Source: Anaerolineaceae bacterium (GTDB lineage: Bacteria > Chloroflexota > Anaerolineae > Aggregatilineales > Phototrophicaceae). From it: a stretch of 64,000 nt of DNA. This document shows, piece after piece, positions 43,946-53,702 of the stretch (position 1 is its first letter; each line of letters starts with the position of its first letter). The notes below the pieces were generated by a model, which did no database searches, had not been told where the DNA came from, and saw nothing but the letters and a program-made list of their open reading frames with translations. Both the position numbers and the translations under genes were made by a program. The stretch lies in contig PABP01000013.1 in NCBI GenBank assembly GCA_002699585.1, positions 62,001 to 126,000 of the forward strand, read 5' to 3'.

Positions 43946-46564
43946 ATGAAAAACCACCCTTCTCGTATCTCGATAATAATACTTGTTGTGGCCCTATTAG
44001 TGGCCTTCGCTCTGGTCCCAGCTATACACGGGCAAAGCACTGCTAACCCATCACCGCAGCATGAAGCCGCATCTACGGCATTTGATTACCAACATCCTCA
44101 GGTGGAGGTCATCGTTGAGGGTTTGCGCAACCCTGGGGCATTGGCACTGCTGCCAGATGGATCGCTGTTGGTGGCTGAAAACGGCACATTTAATGATGAT
44201 TTCAGCGCAGGCATCAGCCTGATTACAGCAGACGGGCAAATTGGGCGCGTGGTGAGTGGGATGCCGAGCATCGACCGCGATTTTGAGCAGGTTGGCAGCG
44301 CCGCTATTAACGTAGAAGATGGCATGCTCAATGGGCAGTTTGATGAGATTGGGCAGTGGCAAGTTGCTATACCCATGAGTGGATTCAACCTGGATGAAGC
44401 GCCGCTAAGCTTGGACGAGGTCATAGTCGCTAACACAGCGGAATCATTGGATGGTGAGTTCGATATTGTGAAAGATGGGTTCCGCCTCGTGGTTGGGCCC
44501 ACCTGCCCTACGCTGGATAAGGTCGGGGCTGTTTATGCTGTTGGCGAAGGCGGTGAGGAAACGCTGCTGTTTGACGATGTATTCGTCCCGGTGGATGTGG
44601 CACAGGGACCGGACGGTACGATCTGGCTGCTGGAGTTCGCACAATATGATAGCGAGGGAGACTGCTACGAGGACGATATTTATTATGCGCATTCGGGCCG
44701 ATTGAGCATCATCACAGCCGATGGTCAGCGGCGGCCCGTGCTGCGCGATTTGAACTTCCCACGGGGGATTTTGCCATTGGCGGATGGCAGCCTGTACGTC
44801 AGCGAAATGCGCGACGGTGAAATTCTGCATGTGACATTTGGCGACGAAATCGAAGAGACTGAGTATGTGATGCCGGAAATGGTACTCCATGAGCCAGTTT
44901 ATACAGACATCGACGATGTGGATGCGGCACTGGCGGCAGTCATCGCTGAGCAGGGTCTGACGCCCTATCCAGGTCAAGATATGCGTCAAACAGACCCCGA
45001 CCTTGCTGAATTGGGGCGACAGCTATTCTTCGACCCCATTTTGTCGGGTGATCGCAATATTAGCTGTGCGACGTGTCATCATCCGGCGCTGGCGATGGCC
45101 GACGCGCGTCCGCTGCCGATTGGTACAGGTGCCGCAGGTCTGGGACCAGATCGTGAGTATATTTCGCATATCATCGTTGGCGAAGAATACGAAGATGAAG
45201 CCTTCCGAGGGATAGAAATCCCGAACCCGGCCATTGGTGAACTGGTGCCACGCAACAGCCCGACGATCCTCAACAGCGCGCTACTGGCGGTACAGTTCTG
45301 GGATGGGCGTGTGGACAGTTACCTGCTGGGCGACCCCGTCACGACATTGGAGACAGAAATCACGGAATTGGGCCTAACGGACCCGCTATTGGTGCAAGCC
45401 CTGTTCCCCGTGACATCCCAAGCAGAAATGGCTGGCGAAACGTTCGGTGATGAGGAACCGGCTGATGCTCGCCGGATGATTGTGGCCCGGTTAATGAACA
45501 TCCCAGGTTATGAAGCTGAGTTCCAGCGGGTGTTTGGTGATGAAGAAATTACCCCGGTACAAGTGGCGGCAGCAATCGCGGCTTTTGAGCGCCAACTGAT
45601 CTTCACCGAGTCGCCCTGGGATGATTACATGGCAGGCGACACCGAAGCCCTGACTGACCAACAAAAACGCGGCGCGCTGCTGTTCTATGGGCAATTAAAC
45701 GAAGACGTCAATTGTTCAGCGTGCCACAGCGGCGATGCCTTCACTGACCTCAGTTTCCATAGTTTGATGGTGCCACAGTTCGGACCCGGAAAAGGCAACG
45801 GCGCAACCCATCTAGAAGACTATGGGCGAGCCAATGTCACCTTCGACTGGCGCGACCGTTACCAGTTCCGCACGGCCCCACTGCGCAATGTGGCTCTAAC
45901 CGGGCCTTACTTCCACAGCGGCGCTTATGACACGCTGGAAGAAGTCATCTGGCACCATAGCAATATATGGGCGGGGATCGAAGATTACGAGCCATCACAG
46001 CATCTATCGGATTTCCTGGTACGGCGCGTTCAAGAGCTGGATTACGAGCAGTTGGCGAATTATGTACCGGAAGAACTGGCGAGTGGCCTACCCCTGAGCG
46101 AGCAGGATGTGGCTGATCTGGTGGCATTCTTACAGGCACTAACGGATGAGGCAGCCACCGACCTGAGCTACCTGCTGCCGGAGACAGTAATCAGTGGGCT
46201 GCCGTTGGACGCCCTACCAAATGACCTTCTAATAGCAAGCGGCAGTGAAGGCGGCTTTTTGATGACATCGAACTTGCTGGCCAACCCGTACGCAACAGAC
46301 AGGGGTCCGGCGCATTGGCTAATGATCGATACATCGAACTTGCAGCCAGGGACGCGGGTGCAGGTCGTGCTGCCGGATGGACAGGCATTCGCCCAGGAAA
46401 TCACTACCCAAAGCCGCTATTTATCGACTGCGGACCAGATGATCGCCTGTGAACTGGGCACGGCGACCTATGCTTCGTCGGTGGTGGTTACGCTACCAGA
46501 TGGCGAGGAAATTCGGCTGGGTGATATTGCCAGCAACCAGACGATTACTATCGCCATACAATAA
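43946..46564 (+). CDS. Beta-propeller fused to diheme cytochrome c peroxidase-like domain
   Basis: The 872-residue exported protein (signal peptide to about residue 30) joins an NHL/ScyD-like propeller (about 45-310, motifs ALALLPDGSLLVAENG and GPDGTIWLLE) to a bacterial diheme peroxidase/MauG-type domain. Heme sites are CATCH (374-378) and CSACH (590-594); the peroxidase landmarks MADARPLPIG, PRNSPTILNS, FWDGRV and RTAPLRNVALTGPYFHSG are present. About 130 further residues form a beta-rich C-terminal module. It would reduce peroxide or oxidise a partner outside the membrane, taking electrons from the c-type chain. Fusion with an NHL-like propeller is unusual in this enzyme group. Confidence 0.88.
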   Translation: MKNHPSRISIIILVVALLVAFALVPAIHGQSTANPSPQHEAASTAFDYQHPQVEVIVEGLRNPGALALLPDGSLLVAENGTFNDDFSAGISLITADGQIGRVVSGMPSIDRDFEQVGSAAINVEDGMLNGQFDEIGQWQVAIPMSGFNLDEAPLSLDEVIVANTAESLDGEFDIVKDGFRLVVGPTCPTLDKVGAVYAVGEGGEETLLFDDVFVPVDVAQGPDGTIWLLEFAQYDSEGDCYEDDIYYAHSGRLSIITADGQRRPVLRDLNFPRGILPLADGSLYVSEMRDGEILHVTFGDEIEETEYVMPEMVLHEPVYTDIDDVDAALAAVIAEQGLTPYPGQDMRQTDPDLAELGRQLFFDPILSGDRNISCATCHHPALAMADARPLPIGTGAAGLGPDREYISHIIVGEEYEDEAFRGIEIPNPAIGELVPRNSPTILNSALLAVQFWDGRVDSYLLGDPVTTLETEITELGLTDPLLVQALFPVTSQAEMAGETFGDEEPADARRMIVARLMNIPGYEAEFQRVFGDEEITPVQVAAAIAAFERQLIFTESPWDDYMAGDTEALTDQQKRGALLFYGQLNEDVNCSACHSGDAFTDLSFHSLMVPQFGPGKGNGATHLEDYGRANVTFDWRDRYQFRTAPLRNVALTGPYFHSGAYDTLEEVIWHHSNIWAGIEDYEPSQHLSDFLVRRVQELDYEQLANYVPEELASGLPLSEQDVADLVAFLQALTDEAATDLSYLLPETVISGLPLDALPNDLLIASGSEGGFLMTSNLLANPYATDRGPAHWLMIDTSNLQPGTRVQVVLPDGQAFAQEITTQSRYLSTADQMIACELGTATYASSVVVTLPDGEEIRLGDIASNQTITIAIQ

Positions 46565-46580
46565 CACGCTACACAGAAGG

Positions 46581-46616
46581 AAAACGGGCCTGCTACATGA
46601 TGTCAGGCCCGTTTTT
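46581..46616. terminator. Bidirectional terminator after the peroxidase fusion
   Basis: AAAACGGGCCTG (46581-46592) pairs with CAGGCCCGTTTT (46604-46615), a 12-bp stem including the A/T ends, between convergent genes. Confidence 0.9.
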
Positions 46617-46623
46617 GGTTTAG

Positions 46624-47457
46624 CTAGGTCGCGGCCATCTGGTTAGCGGATTGGTTGCGTGTCATGAATGCGTAGAGACCGATGGCCAATACAATGACAA
46701 GCGCGATGACAACAGCCCCGATATTGACCAGATTCACGTTCTGGGTGGCGGCGATGTCGGCAAAGAGTGGCGTATCGAAGGGGCGGACATAGATACCCAC
46801 CAGCGCCCAAACGATCACCAACGCATAGGCGATGTCACCGCGCAGACGGAGCATCAGCAGGCCGAGGACAGCCGCAATGACCATCATAATCACAGTCCAG
46901 ATATCTGCCGAGATACCGAACAAGGCTGTTTCATTGCCACCGACATAAAGCGCGGCGGCGATGTTGGCAACAGTCGCCACGCTGACCCAACCCATATAGA
47001 TACTGAATGGAATGTGAACAGCCCACCTTCGGGCCATGCTGACGGCTGTGCGACCAATGCCAAGGCGCTGGTAGATCACAATGAGTGAGACGAGTATCAG
47101 CAGGATGGCGATGGTACTGATGGCAGTCTGGTCATTGAGGAACAGATAGAGCCAGGAAATATTGCCGATGCAGCTCAGGACGAACCACCAACCGATTTTA
47201 CCGACGACCTCGTCACCATGTTGGCCGCGATACTGGTAAATGAGGAACGCCGCTAATCCCAGGTAGATGACGCCCCAGATAGAGAACACATAACCCGCAG
47301 GCAAGAAGAAGACCGGGCGGCTCTCCCCCAATTCAGCGACGGTATATTGAAATATGTCGATGCCAAATTGCGAAGCCGTTTGGGACAAAAAATTCATGGC
47401 CAGGGTCAGGATGTAAGCAATGATGTTGGCCGTCTTTAAGACGTTTAGCGAACGCAT
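46624..47457 (-). CDS. TspO/MBR-related polytopic membrane protein
   Basis: The 277-residue protein has about eight membrane helices. The segment GYVFSIWGVIYLGLAAF (about 55-71) resembles the tryptophan-rich TspO/MBR family, but the chain is longer than the usual 160 residues and has fewer tryptophans; larger relatives are annotated simply as tryptophan-rich sensory protein. TspO members bind porphyrins and modulate tetrapyrrole or stress responses, which would fit a heme-rich locus, though this is speculative. GGGAGG precedes the ATG. It is monocistronic. Confidence 0.6.
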   Translation of the reverse strand: MRSLNVLKTANIIAYILTLAMNFLSQTASQFGIDIFQYTVAELGESRPVFFLPAGYVFSIWGVIYLGLAAFLIYQYRGQHGDEVVGKIGWWFVLSCIGNISWLYLFLNDQTAISTIAILLILVSLIVIYQRLGIGRTAVSMARRWAVHIPFSIYMGWVSVATVANIAAALYVGGNETALFGISADIWTVIMMVIAAVLGLLMLRLRGDIAYALVIVWALVGIYVRPFDTPLFADIAATQNVNLVNIGAVVIALVIVLAIGLYAFMTRNQSANQMAAT

Positions 47458-47880
47458 GTAAAAACCTCCCTTTAATCTCGTTTATCGGGCCTCATGCAGG
47501 CCAAGCATAGAGCCATAACAAATACATTATAGGAGGTAGCATCCATAAAATCGCCGTTTTTACAGCTTGCTATCATAGATTGCTAGGTATCTACTCAGAT
47601 TTTGCATCAAACAGCTTCCACAAAAATGTGATGCTGATGCACAAAAAGTGGGTAGTCGTGATACTTTTCACAAGACAACCGTGACATATGTGCATGGGAT
47701 AAGTTTGGGTGTACGGGATAATGGTACTAGGGCCTGACTCGGCTATTTGTTGGAGAAAGCCTAAGATCACTATGGACGACCCCCCACGAAGATCCCCCTT
47801 CACCGACACCTCGGGTGCCGTCTGCCCGTCTGTATATTCTCCGCTATTACCTCTTAAACTAATATTTTAAGGAGACCACC
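47458..47880. other. Divergent intergenic region and hppA leader
   Basis: This 423-base interval separates the TspO-like gene and hppA. On the minus strand TATAAT lies at 47531-47526 without a good -35. On the plus strand, GGAGAA near 47753 can pair with TTCTCC near 47838, closing a C-rich region just ahead of hppA, so a structured leader is possible. I could not match it to a known riboswitch. No gene-like frame is present. Confidence 0.35.
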
Positions 47881-50523
47881 ATGCAGGCAATGCACGGTAT
47901 TCAACCATTCGAGCAAGTCATGATCCTCATCGTGCTTGCAACCGCCTTTATAGCCCTTGGATACGCTTACTGGCTCGCACGCCAGACCTTCGCTGCGGAA
48001 AAAGGCAGCGCAGAAATGCAGCGCATCTGGGGATATATCCGCACCGGCGCCAATACGTACCTGCGCACGCAGATGCGTACTATCGCCATTCTGATTGTTG
48101 TTTTAACAATTGCTATGTTTTTGAGTGTGGCACTCGTCAAACCCACTGGCGAGGCCAATGAATTGTTCTGCCCTGCTGCGGTGGAGGCGGCATACGCTGA
48201 TACCATTGCGGCAAACAGCAGTGCATCAGTCGCTGCGATCACTGAAGCATTGGAAACAAACACCCCGACCCAGGTCGCACTGGCCAATGGCTATACAGCT
48301 TTTGTCCCAGAGCGCATCGCGGGTGCTGTGGAATGCTCCGCAGCCATCACGGGAGTGGCATTTGGCCGTGCTATCGCATTCGCACTGGGTGCCACCTTCT
48401 CCGCGACGGTCGGTTTTATTGGCATGAATATGGCCGTACAGGGCAATGTGCGCGTGGCTGCGGCGGCACGTCACAGCTTTAAGCGTGCCCTGACGATTGC
48501 ATATCGCTCCGGCACCATCACCGGTATGTTGACTGATGGACTGGGTTTGTTAGGAGGCACCCTGATCTTTATCGTTTTCGGCAAAGCGGCCCCAGATGTC
48601 CTGCTGGGCTTCGGCTTTGGCGGTACGCTGCTGGCGCTGTTCATGCGCGTTGGTGGTGGTATCTATACCAAAGCGGCTGATGTCGGCGCGGACCTGGTCG
48701 GCAAAGTAGAAGCCGGTATGGAAGAAGATGACCCGCGCAATGCGGCGGTCATCGCGGACCTGGTTGGCGACAACGTCGGTGACTGCGCCGGTATGGCGGC
48801 AGACATCTTCGAATCCTATGAAGTGACGATTGTTTCCAGCCTGATCCTGGGTCTGGCACTAACGGCTGTGACAGGCCAGTTGTTCTGGATCGTGCTGCCG
48901 TTGTTGGTACGCGGCATCGGCGTGGTGAGTTCCATCGTCGGTACGTATGCTGTTTCTCTATGGCGCGTGGATGACGCTGAAGAAGCCATGTACAAGAGCT
49001 ATGAAATCTCCAGCGCAATCACCATCATTTCGACCTTCTTGCTGGCCGTTTTCTATGCAGGCGCGCAGGAAAGCGACTTCTTGATGCATCTATCGCTGGG
49101 ATCGCTAGTGGCGGTCGGTGTGGCGCTGGCAGTGGCCTTCAATCCATTGACGGCTATCGCGACCAGTGCAAACAGCCCGCGCGTACAAAAAATCGCCAAA
49201 GCGACCACATTCGGTCCGGCGCTGGTGATCCTAGAAGGGCTTTCGCTGGGTTATCTATCAAGCGTGGTCTCTATCTTCGTGATTGTCGCTGCTATCGGTG
49301 CATCGATCCTGGTTTACAGCGTGACGTTCCCGGCTAATCTGTATGCACCTGTCATCATCTTAGGCATCGTGCTATCGGCGCTGGCTATTGGCAACAGCGT
49401 TCGTAAGAATGACCTGGTGACCGGTATCTTCCAAGCGCTCTGGATCATGGTGATTGCCCTGTTCCTCATCAGTATGCGCGATGTCGGCGCGGAAAACCGC
49501 TTCGTCTATACGCTGTTCGGCGTTTCGCTGATCGGCGTGGGTATGCTTTCGCATACAGGCAACAACGTCAGTATGGATACGTTCGGGCCAATTTCCGACA
49601 ACGCCAATGGTATCGGCGAACTGGCGGGTGAAGACTTTACGCCAGAAGCGCGGCAGATCATGGCCGACCTGGATGCAGCGGGTAATACAACCAAGGCCAT
49701 CACCAAAGGCATCGCCATTGGTTCGGCTGTAATCGCGGCTGTTTCGCTGTTTGGTGCATTCTTCATTGACATTGAGCGCGTCCTGCCAGCAGAGCGTATC
49801 GCCGACTTTGAGCGGTCGATCAACCTGGCTGATCCGACGGTGTTCATCGGCCTACTGATTGGTGGCGCACTGCCACTGCTATTTGTCAGTTTGCTGATTA
49901 AGGCCGTTAACAGGGCCGCCAGTGACATCATGGCAGAAGTTCGTCGCCAGCTACGCATCCCGGCGATCATGAAGGGTGAACAGACCCCGGACTATGCCCA
50001 AGCCGTTTCGATCTCCACCAAGGCGGCACAGTCTGAACTAATCCCGTTGGGTTTGATCGCTATTATTTCCCCGATTGTTGTAGGCCTGTTGCTAAAGGAA
50101 CAGGCGCTTGGTGGCTTTTTGGCAGGCGTGATCCTATCCGGCCAGTTGTTGGCAGTGTTCATGGCCAATACGGGCGGTGCCTGGGATAATGCCAAGAAGT
50201 ACGTCGAAGATGGTCACTATGGCGGCAAAGGCAGTGAGAACCATAAAGCTGCTGTCGTCGGTGATACGGTTGGTGATCCGTTCAAAGATACAGCCGGTCC
50301 AGCATTGAACCCGATGATTAAAGTGATGAATCTGGTTGCGCTGATTATGGCCCCGATTGTGGTCCAGACGCAGACGCCAGAAGCCACTGTACCGACCATG
50401 ATTGTATGCATCATCGGAATTGTCGTGATTATCTGGGCTGTCCGCCGCAGCGACCGCGATGATGAAGAATCCATCGACGCTGTCATCCCAGAGCGCTTGC
50501 ATGCAGGCGCCCCTGGCGACTAG
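47881..50523 (+). CDS. hppA: Membrane-bound H+-translocating pyrophosphatase, K+-independent type
   Basis: The protein hydrolyses pyrophosphate and pumps protons through about 16 helices. Catalytic motifs are DVGADLVGKVE, DNVGDCAGMAADIFESY, GGAWDNAKKYVE and VVGDTVGDPFKDTAGP. The determinant of potassium dependence reads GNTTKAIT (Lys605, Thr608), the K+-independent signature; K+-dependent enzymes have Ala and Gly there. The 880 residues exceed the usual 670-770, mainly because of an insertion in the first loop (about residues 90-160). AAGGAG precedes the ATG. Together with PPDK it can conserve energy from pyrophosphate. Confidence 0.96.
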   Translation: MQAMHGIQPFEQVMILIVLATAFIALGYAYWLARQTFAAEKGSAEMQRIWGYIRTGANTYLRTQMRTIAILIVVLTIAMFLSVALVKPTGEANELFCPAAVEAAYADTIAANSSASVAAITEALETNTPTQVALANGYTAFVPERIAGAVECSAAITGVAFGRAIAFALGATFSATVGFIGMNMAVQGNVRVAAAARHSFKRALTIAYRSGTITGMLTDGLGLLGGTLIFIVFGKAAPDVLLGFGFGGTLLALFMRVGGGIYTKAADVGADLVGKVEAGMEEDDPRNAAVIADLVGDNVGDCAGMAADIFESYEVTIVSSLILGLALTAVTGQLFWIVLPLLVRGIGVVSSIVGTYAVSLWRVDDAEEAMYKSYEISSAITIISTFLLAVFYAGAQESDFLMHLSLGSLVAVGVALAVAFNPLTAIATSANSPRVQKIAKATTFGPALVILEGLSLGYLSSVVSIFVIVAAIGASILVYSVTFPANLYAPVIILGIVLSALAIGNSVRKNDLVTGIFQALWIMVIALFLISMRDVGAENRFVYTLFGVSLIGVGMLSHTGNNVSMDTFGPISDNANGIGELAGEDFTPEARQIMADLDAAGNTTKAITKGIAIGSAVIAAVSLFGAFFIDIERVLPAERIADFERSINLADPTVFIGLLIGGALPLLFVSLLIKAVNRAASDIMAEVRRQLRIPAIMKGEQTPDYAQAVSISTKAAQSELIPLGLIAIISPIVVGLLLKEQALGGFLAGVILSGQLLAVFMANTGGAWDNAKKYVEDGHYGGKGSENHKAAVVGDTVGDPFKDTAGPALNPMIKVMNLVALIMAPIVVQTQTPEATVPTMIVCIIGIVVIIWAVRRSDRDDEESIDAVIPERLHAGAPGD

Positions 50524-50590
50524 ATTCGATAACGTAACATCATCATGAGATAAATGTCATGTTCTAATAGACTAAATCTCTAAAACAGGG

Positions 50591-50633
50591 ATGCGCCCAT
50601 TGAGAAATTGGTCAATGTGGCGCATTCTCTTTA
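50591..50633 (+). terminator. Possible hppA terminator
   Basis: ATGCGCCcATTGA and TCAATgtGGCGCAT form an imperfect stem followed by TCTCTTT. The tail is weak. Confidence 0.45.
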
Positions 50634-50666
50634 TGAATCAGGCAGTAATTCTAAAAGGCAAAAATA

Positions 50667-51899
50667 ATGGGCCGTAAGCAGACCTCGCAACTCAGTCGGC
50701 GACAATTCCTCAAATACAGTGTAGCCGGGTCCATGCTGGCGATGAGCGGTATGGCAGGTCCCGCAGTGCAAGCTGATGGAAGCAACCCAGCAACCAGCGC
50801 CGCCAGCCGGGTGATCCTGCATAGCTATGATCGGGAGGCGACGCTGCCATCGGCGGCTGTGCGCGAGGCCATGCTTAATGCGACCGATATGAGCTGGCTC
50901 AAACCCGGTGATTCGGTGTTCGTCAAGGTGGCGAGTAACTCCAATCTGCCTGCCCCATCGGTGACATCGCCGGATGTGCTGGAAGGCGTCATCACGGTGC
51001 TAAAAGAAGCCGGAGCTGGTACGGTGACTGTCGGCGATATGAGCGGGGCGCAATTTGTGCAGCATCTTGCCGACGAAACAATTGGCTCCACGCGCGAGAA
51101 TATGCGTCAAAACGGGCTGCTGGCAGCAGCCGAAGCGGCAGGCGCGGAGGTCCACTGTTTTGAGGAAGTGCCATTTGCAGAGGCCTATGTACCGGGTGTG
51201 CCTCAGATCGAGCATCACTGGGGCGAGGATTTGCAGGTCGCGGAAATCCTAGACCGGGTCGATCACATCATCAATTTGCCCAGGTTGGGTAAGCATGTGC
51301 TGGCCGGGGCGACCCTCGGCATGAAGAATGCTGTCGGTTGGATCAGCGACCATAGCCGCATGGTGCTGCACCGTGACGGGGCCACGTTCCAGGAGAAGAT
51401 CGTCGAACTGAATACGATTCCGCAGTTGGCGGATAAGATGCGGCTGACGCTGACCCTGGTCGATAAGGCTTTAACGACCTACGGGCCGGACAGTGGCTAC
51501 CATCTGCCGCTCACACAGCCGATGATCCTAGCTTCTGAAGATATTGTCAGTCATGATCAGGTGGCACTGCTGTCACTGCTATGGGCACGCAAAAAAACAC
51601 CTTCCAGCGCATTGGAGGAAGACCCCTATCCGGGTGAATCCAATGGGCTGAATTGGTGGTTCGTGCGGGTGTACTGGGGCGACGAGGCGGCAGCACAGTA
51701 TCAGACGCTGCAAGCGTACGACAGCTTGCTGACGCCAGAAGTGCCGATTCATGTGAATCTGGCATGGGATAGCCTGCGCGGTGGCCGACCCGAAGCCATT
51801 GAGGTGCTCACCAGTGGTTTGGCCGCTGATGAATCGCTGGCGGCAAGCCTCATCGAAAATACCAATTTTGGCATTCAACTGCGCGAAGTAACGAGCTAA
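50667..51899 (+). CDS. Tat-exported DUF362-family protein
   Basis: The 410-residue product starts with a twin-arginine signal (SRRQFLKYSVAGSMLAMS), so it is exported folded, usually with a bound cofactor. The body matches the DUF362 family: DSVFVKVASNSN, GAGTVTVGDMSG, HIINLPRLGKHVLAGATLGMKNAVGW. Many DUF362 proteins carry a ferredoxin domain with Fe-S clusters; none is evident here. Function in the family is poorly defined. It sits between hppA and a three-gene heme-protein operon, 105 bases upstream of the latter, and the Tat signal suggests a redox partner. No enzyme activity is assigned. Confidence 0.85.
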   Translation: MGRKQTSQLSRRQFLKYSVAGSMLAMSGMAGPAVQADGSNPATSAASRVILHSYDREATLPSAAVREAMLNATDMSWLKPGDSVFVKVASNSNLPAPSVTSPDVLEGVITVLKEAGAGTVTVGDMSGAQFVQHLADETIGSTRENMRQNGLLAAAEAAGAEVHCFEEVPFAEAYVPGVPQIEHHWGEDLQVAEILDRVDHIINLPRLGKHVLAGATLGMKNAVGWISDHSRMVLHRDGATFQEKIVELNTIPQLADKMRLTLTLVDKALTTYGPDSGYHLPLTQPMILASEDIVSHDQVALLSLLWARKKTPSSALEEDPYPGESNGLNWWFVRVYWGDEAAAQYQTLQAYDSLLTPEVPIHVNLAWDSLRGGRPEAIEVLTSGLAADESLAASLIENTNFGIQLREVTS

Positions 51900-52007
51900 T
51901 GCCTATCTGGCATATGACAATTGCCCTCGTTTGGACGACAGTCGGTAGTTAGACTTTGCTGTGGCGCTTTTGCCCGCTGATATGATCGCAGCTCGCTAGT
52001 AGGTGTG

Positions 52008-53702
52008 ATGAAACACAAGCCATTCATTTTCTTGATCATTATCATTTTCTCGGCCTTGCTCGTCAGTGCGAGGGGCATTCTATTAATTCAGGCGCAAAGT
52101 TCAGGCACTATAGAAGGCATCGTGCTGACAAATGGCGACCCGGTTGCGGGTGCTGTCGTGCGCGTGCGTGGCAACGATACTTATGTGCTAACGGATGAAG
52201 ATGGCAGGTTCAGCCTGACAGCTACAGCTGACAACGATCAAGTGATGATTACGGCGTGGTCACCCGGTTTCTATATCGGCGGCACGGAAATCGGCGCGCT
52301 GCTCGATGGCAACGAGACAAGCATCAACTTGCACCCCCACCCCACCATAGACAACACTGACTATGAATTCATCAGCCCGGTGCTGGATATGGCAAATGAA
52401 TCGGCGTGTAGCCATTGCCACCTCGACCATTCGGGCGAAGCTGACGGAGCACTGCCCGTCGATGAATGGCTGCTGGATGCGCACTCCGGGGCCGCGACGA
52501 ATCCGCGCTTTTTGTCGCTTTACAACGGCACGACGGTCGAAGGCGTTGAAGGCATTGTGACGCGCTATACGTTCAATGAGGATGCCGGGTTGAATGTACC
52601 TGAGAGTCCCTCATTAGGCATGTCGGAAAGTGGGCCGGGATTTCGGTTGGATTACCCGGAGCAAACAGGGTCGTGTGCGACATGCCATGTGCCCGTGCTA
52701 GCATTAGAAGCGCCCTATCAAGCCGATCCGAATCATGCTGAAGGCCTGGCAACGGAAGGCATCACCTGTGATTTTTGTCATAAGATCGCGGATGTCACGC
52801 TGCGGGAAAATGGCAAGCCCGATCCTGGCTTACCAGGGGTGCTATCGTTGGCATTTTTGCGGCCTAGCGATGAGCAGGTGTTCATTGGGCCGTTTGATGA
52901 TACACCGGGCGACGATATTTTTTCCGAATTGCAGACTGAAAGTCAGGTGTGTGCCGCCTGCCACAGCGGGCAATTCTGGGATGTGCCGACTTACAACAGC
53001 TTCGGTGAGTGGTTAGACAGCCCCTACAGCGGTCCAGATACCGGGCAAACCTGCCAGGATTGCCATATGCCACATTCGGGTGCGACAGCATTCGTTCAAC
53101 TGCCAGAAGATGAGATGACCACTATCCCTGAGCGGAACCCGGAGACAATCTTCAGCCACCGGATGCCAGGGGCATCGGATGCAGATTTGCTAGCGGAAAC
53201 GGCCACACTGACCATCGAGGCCTTAAGCGAGGATGGCAACCTACAGGTGACGGTGGACGTCACCAACAGCGGTGCGGGGCACCATATCCCGACGGACAAC
53301 CCATTGCGCAATATGATTTTGCTGATTGAGGCGACCGACGAAGCAGACAATCGGCTGACCTTGCTGGAGGGTCCGACGATCCCTGATTGGGGTGGCGTGG
53401 GCGACCCAGAAGCGGGTTATTATGCTGGGATGCCGGGAGTTCTATATGCTAAGGTGCTGGCAGATGCTTTCACTGGCGAGACCCCTACTTATGCCTACTG
53501 GCGTCCCACTAAACTGGTCAGCGACAATCGCATCGCGGCGATGGCGGCAGATAGCAGCACGTATGTATTCGACCTGCCTGAGGGCGAAGTCACTGTTGAA
53601 GCGCGTCTGATCTTGCGGCGAGCGTTCATAGACCTTATGGACGTGAAAGGCTGGGATACGCCAGATATGCTGATGGAAAGCGCGACGGTGAGCGTGCCAT
53701 GA
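52008..53702 (+). CDS. Pentaheme c-type cytochrome with carboxypeptidase-regulatory-like domain
   Basis: The 564-residue exported protein has a signal segment (about 5-27), a carboxypeptidase-regulatory/Ig-like beta domain (GTIEGIVLTNGDPVAGAVV...TDEDGRFSLTA, about 33-105), then five CXXCH motifs (CSHCH, CATCH, CDFCH, CAACH, CQDCH), and a C-terminal beta domain containing a GAGHHIPTDNPLRNM segment. The last part resembles regions of multiheme cytochromes that carry a His-rich site after the final heme. The next gene begins within its stop codon (ATGA), so the two are co-translated. Likely an extracellular electron carrier; substrate unknown. Confidence 0.88.
   Translation: MKHKPFIFLIIIIFSALLVSARGILLIQAQSSGTIEGIVLTNGDPVAGAVVRVRGNDTYVLTDEDGRFSLTATADNDQVMITAWSPGFYIGGTEIGALLDGNETSINLHPHPTIDNTDYEFISPVLDMANESACSHCHLDHSGEADGALPVDEWLLDAHSGAATNPRFLSLYNGTTVEGVEGIVTRYTFNEDAGLNVPESPSLGMSESGPGFRLDYPEQTGSCATCHVPVLALEAPYQADPNHAEGLATEGITCDFCHKIADVTLRENGKPDPGLPGVLSLAFLRPSDEQVFIGPFDDTPGDDIFSELQTESQVCAACHSGQFWDVPTYNSFGEWLDSPYSGPDTGQTCQDCHMPHSGATAFVQLPEDEMTTIPERNPETIFSHRMPGASDADLLAETATLTIEALSEDGNLQVTVDVTNSGAGHHIPTDNPLRNMILLIEATDEADNRLTLLEGPTIPDWGGVGDPEAGYYAGMPGVLYAKVLADAFTGETPTYAYWRPTKLVSDNRIAAMAADSSTYVFDLPEGEVTVEARLILRRAFIDLMDVKGWDTPDMLMESATVSVP

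Noticed and set aside
47753-47843. Fluoride or other known riboswitch before hppA
   Set aside because: The conserved sequence blocks of the classes I know are not present; only a possible closing stem is visible.
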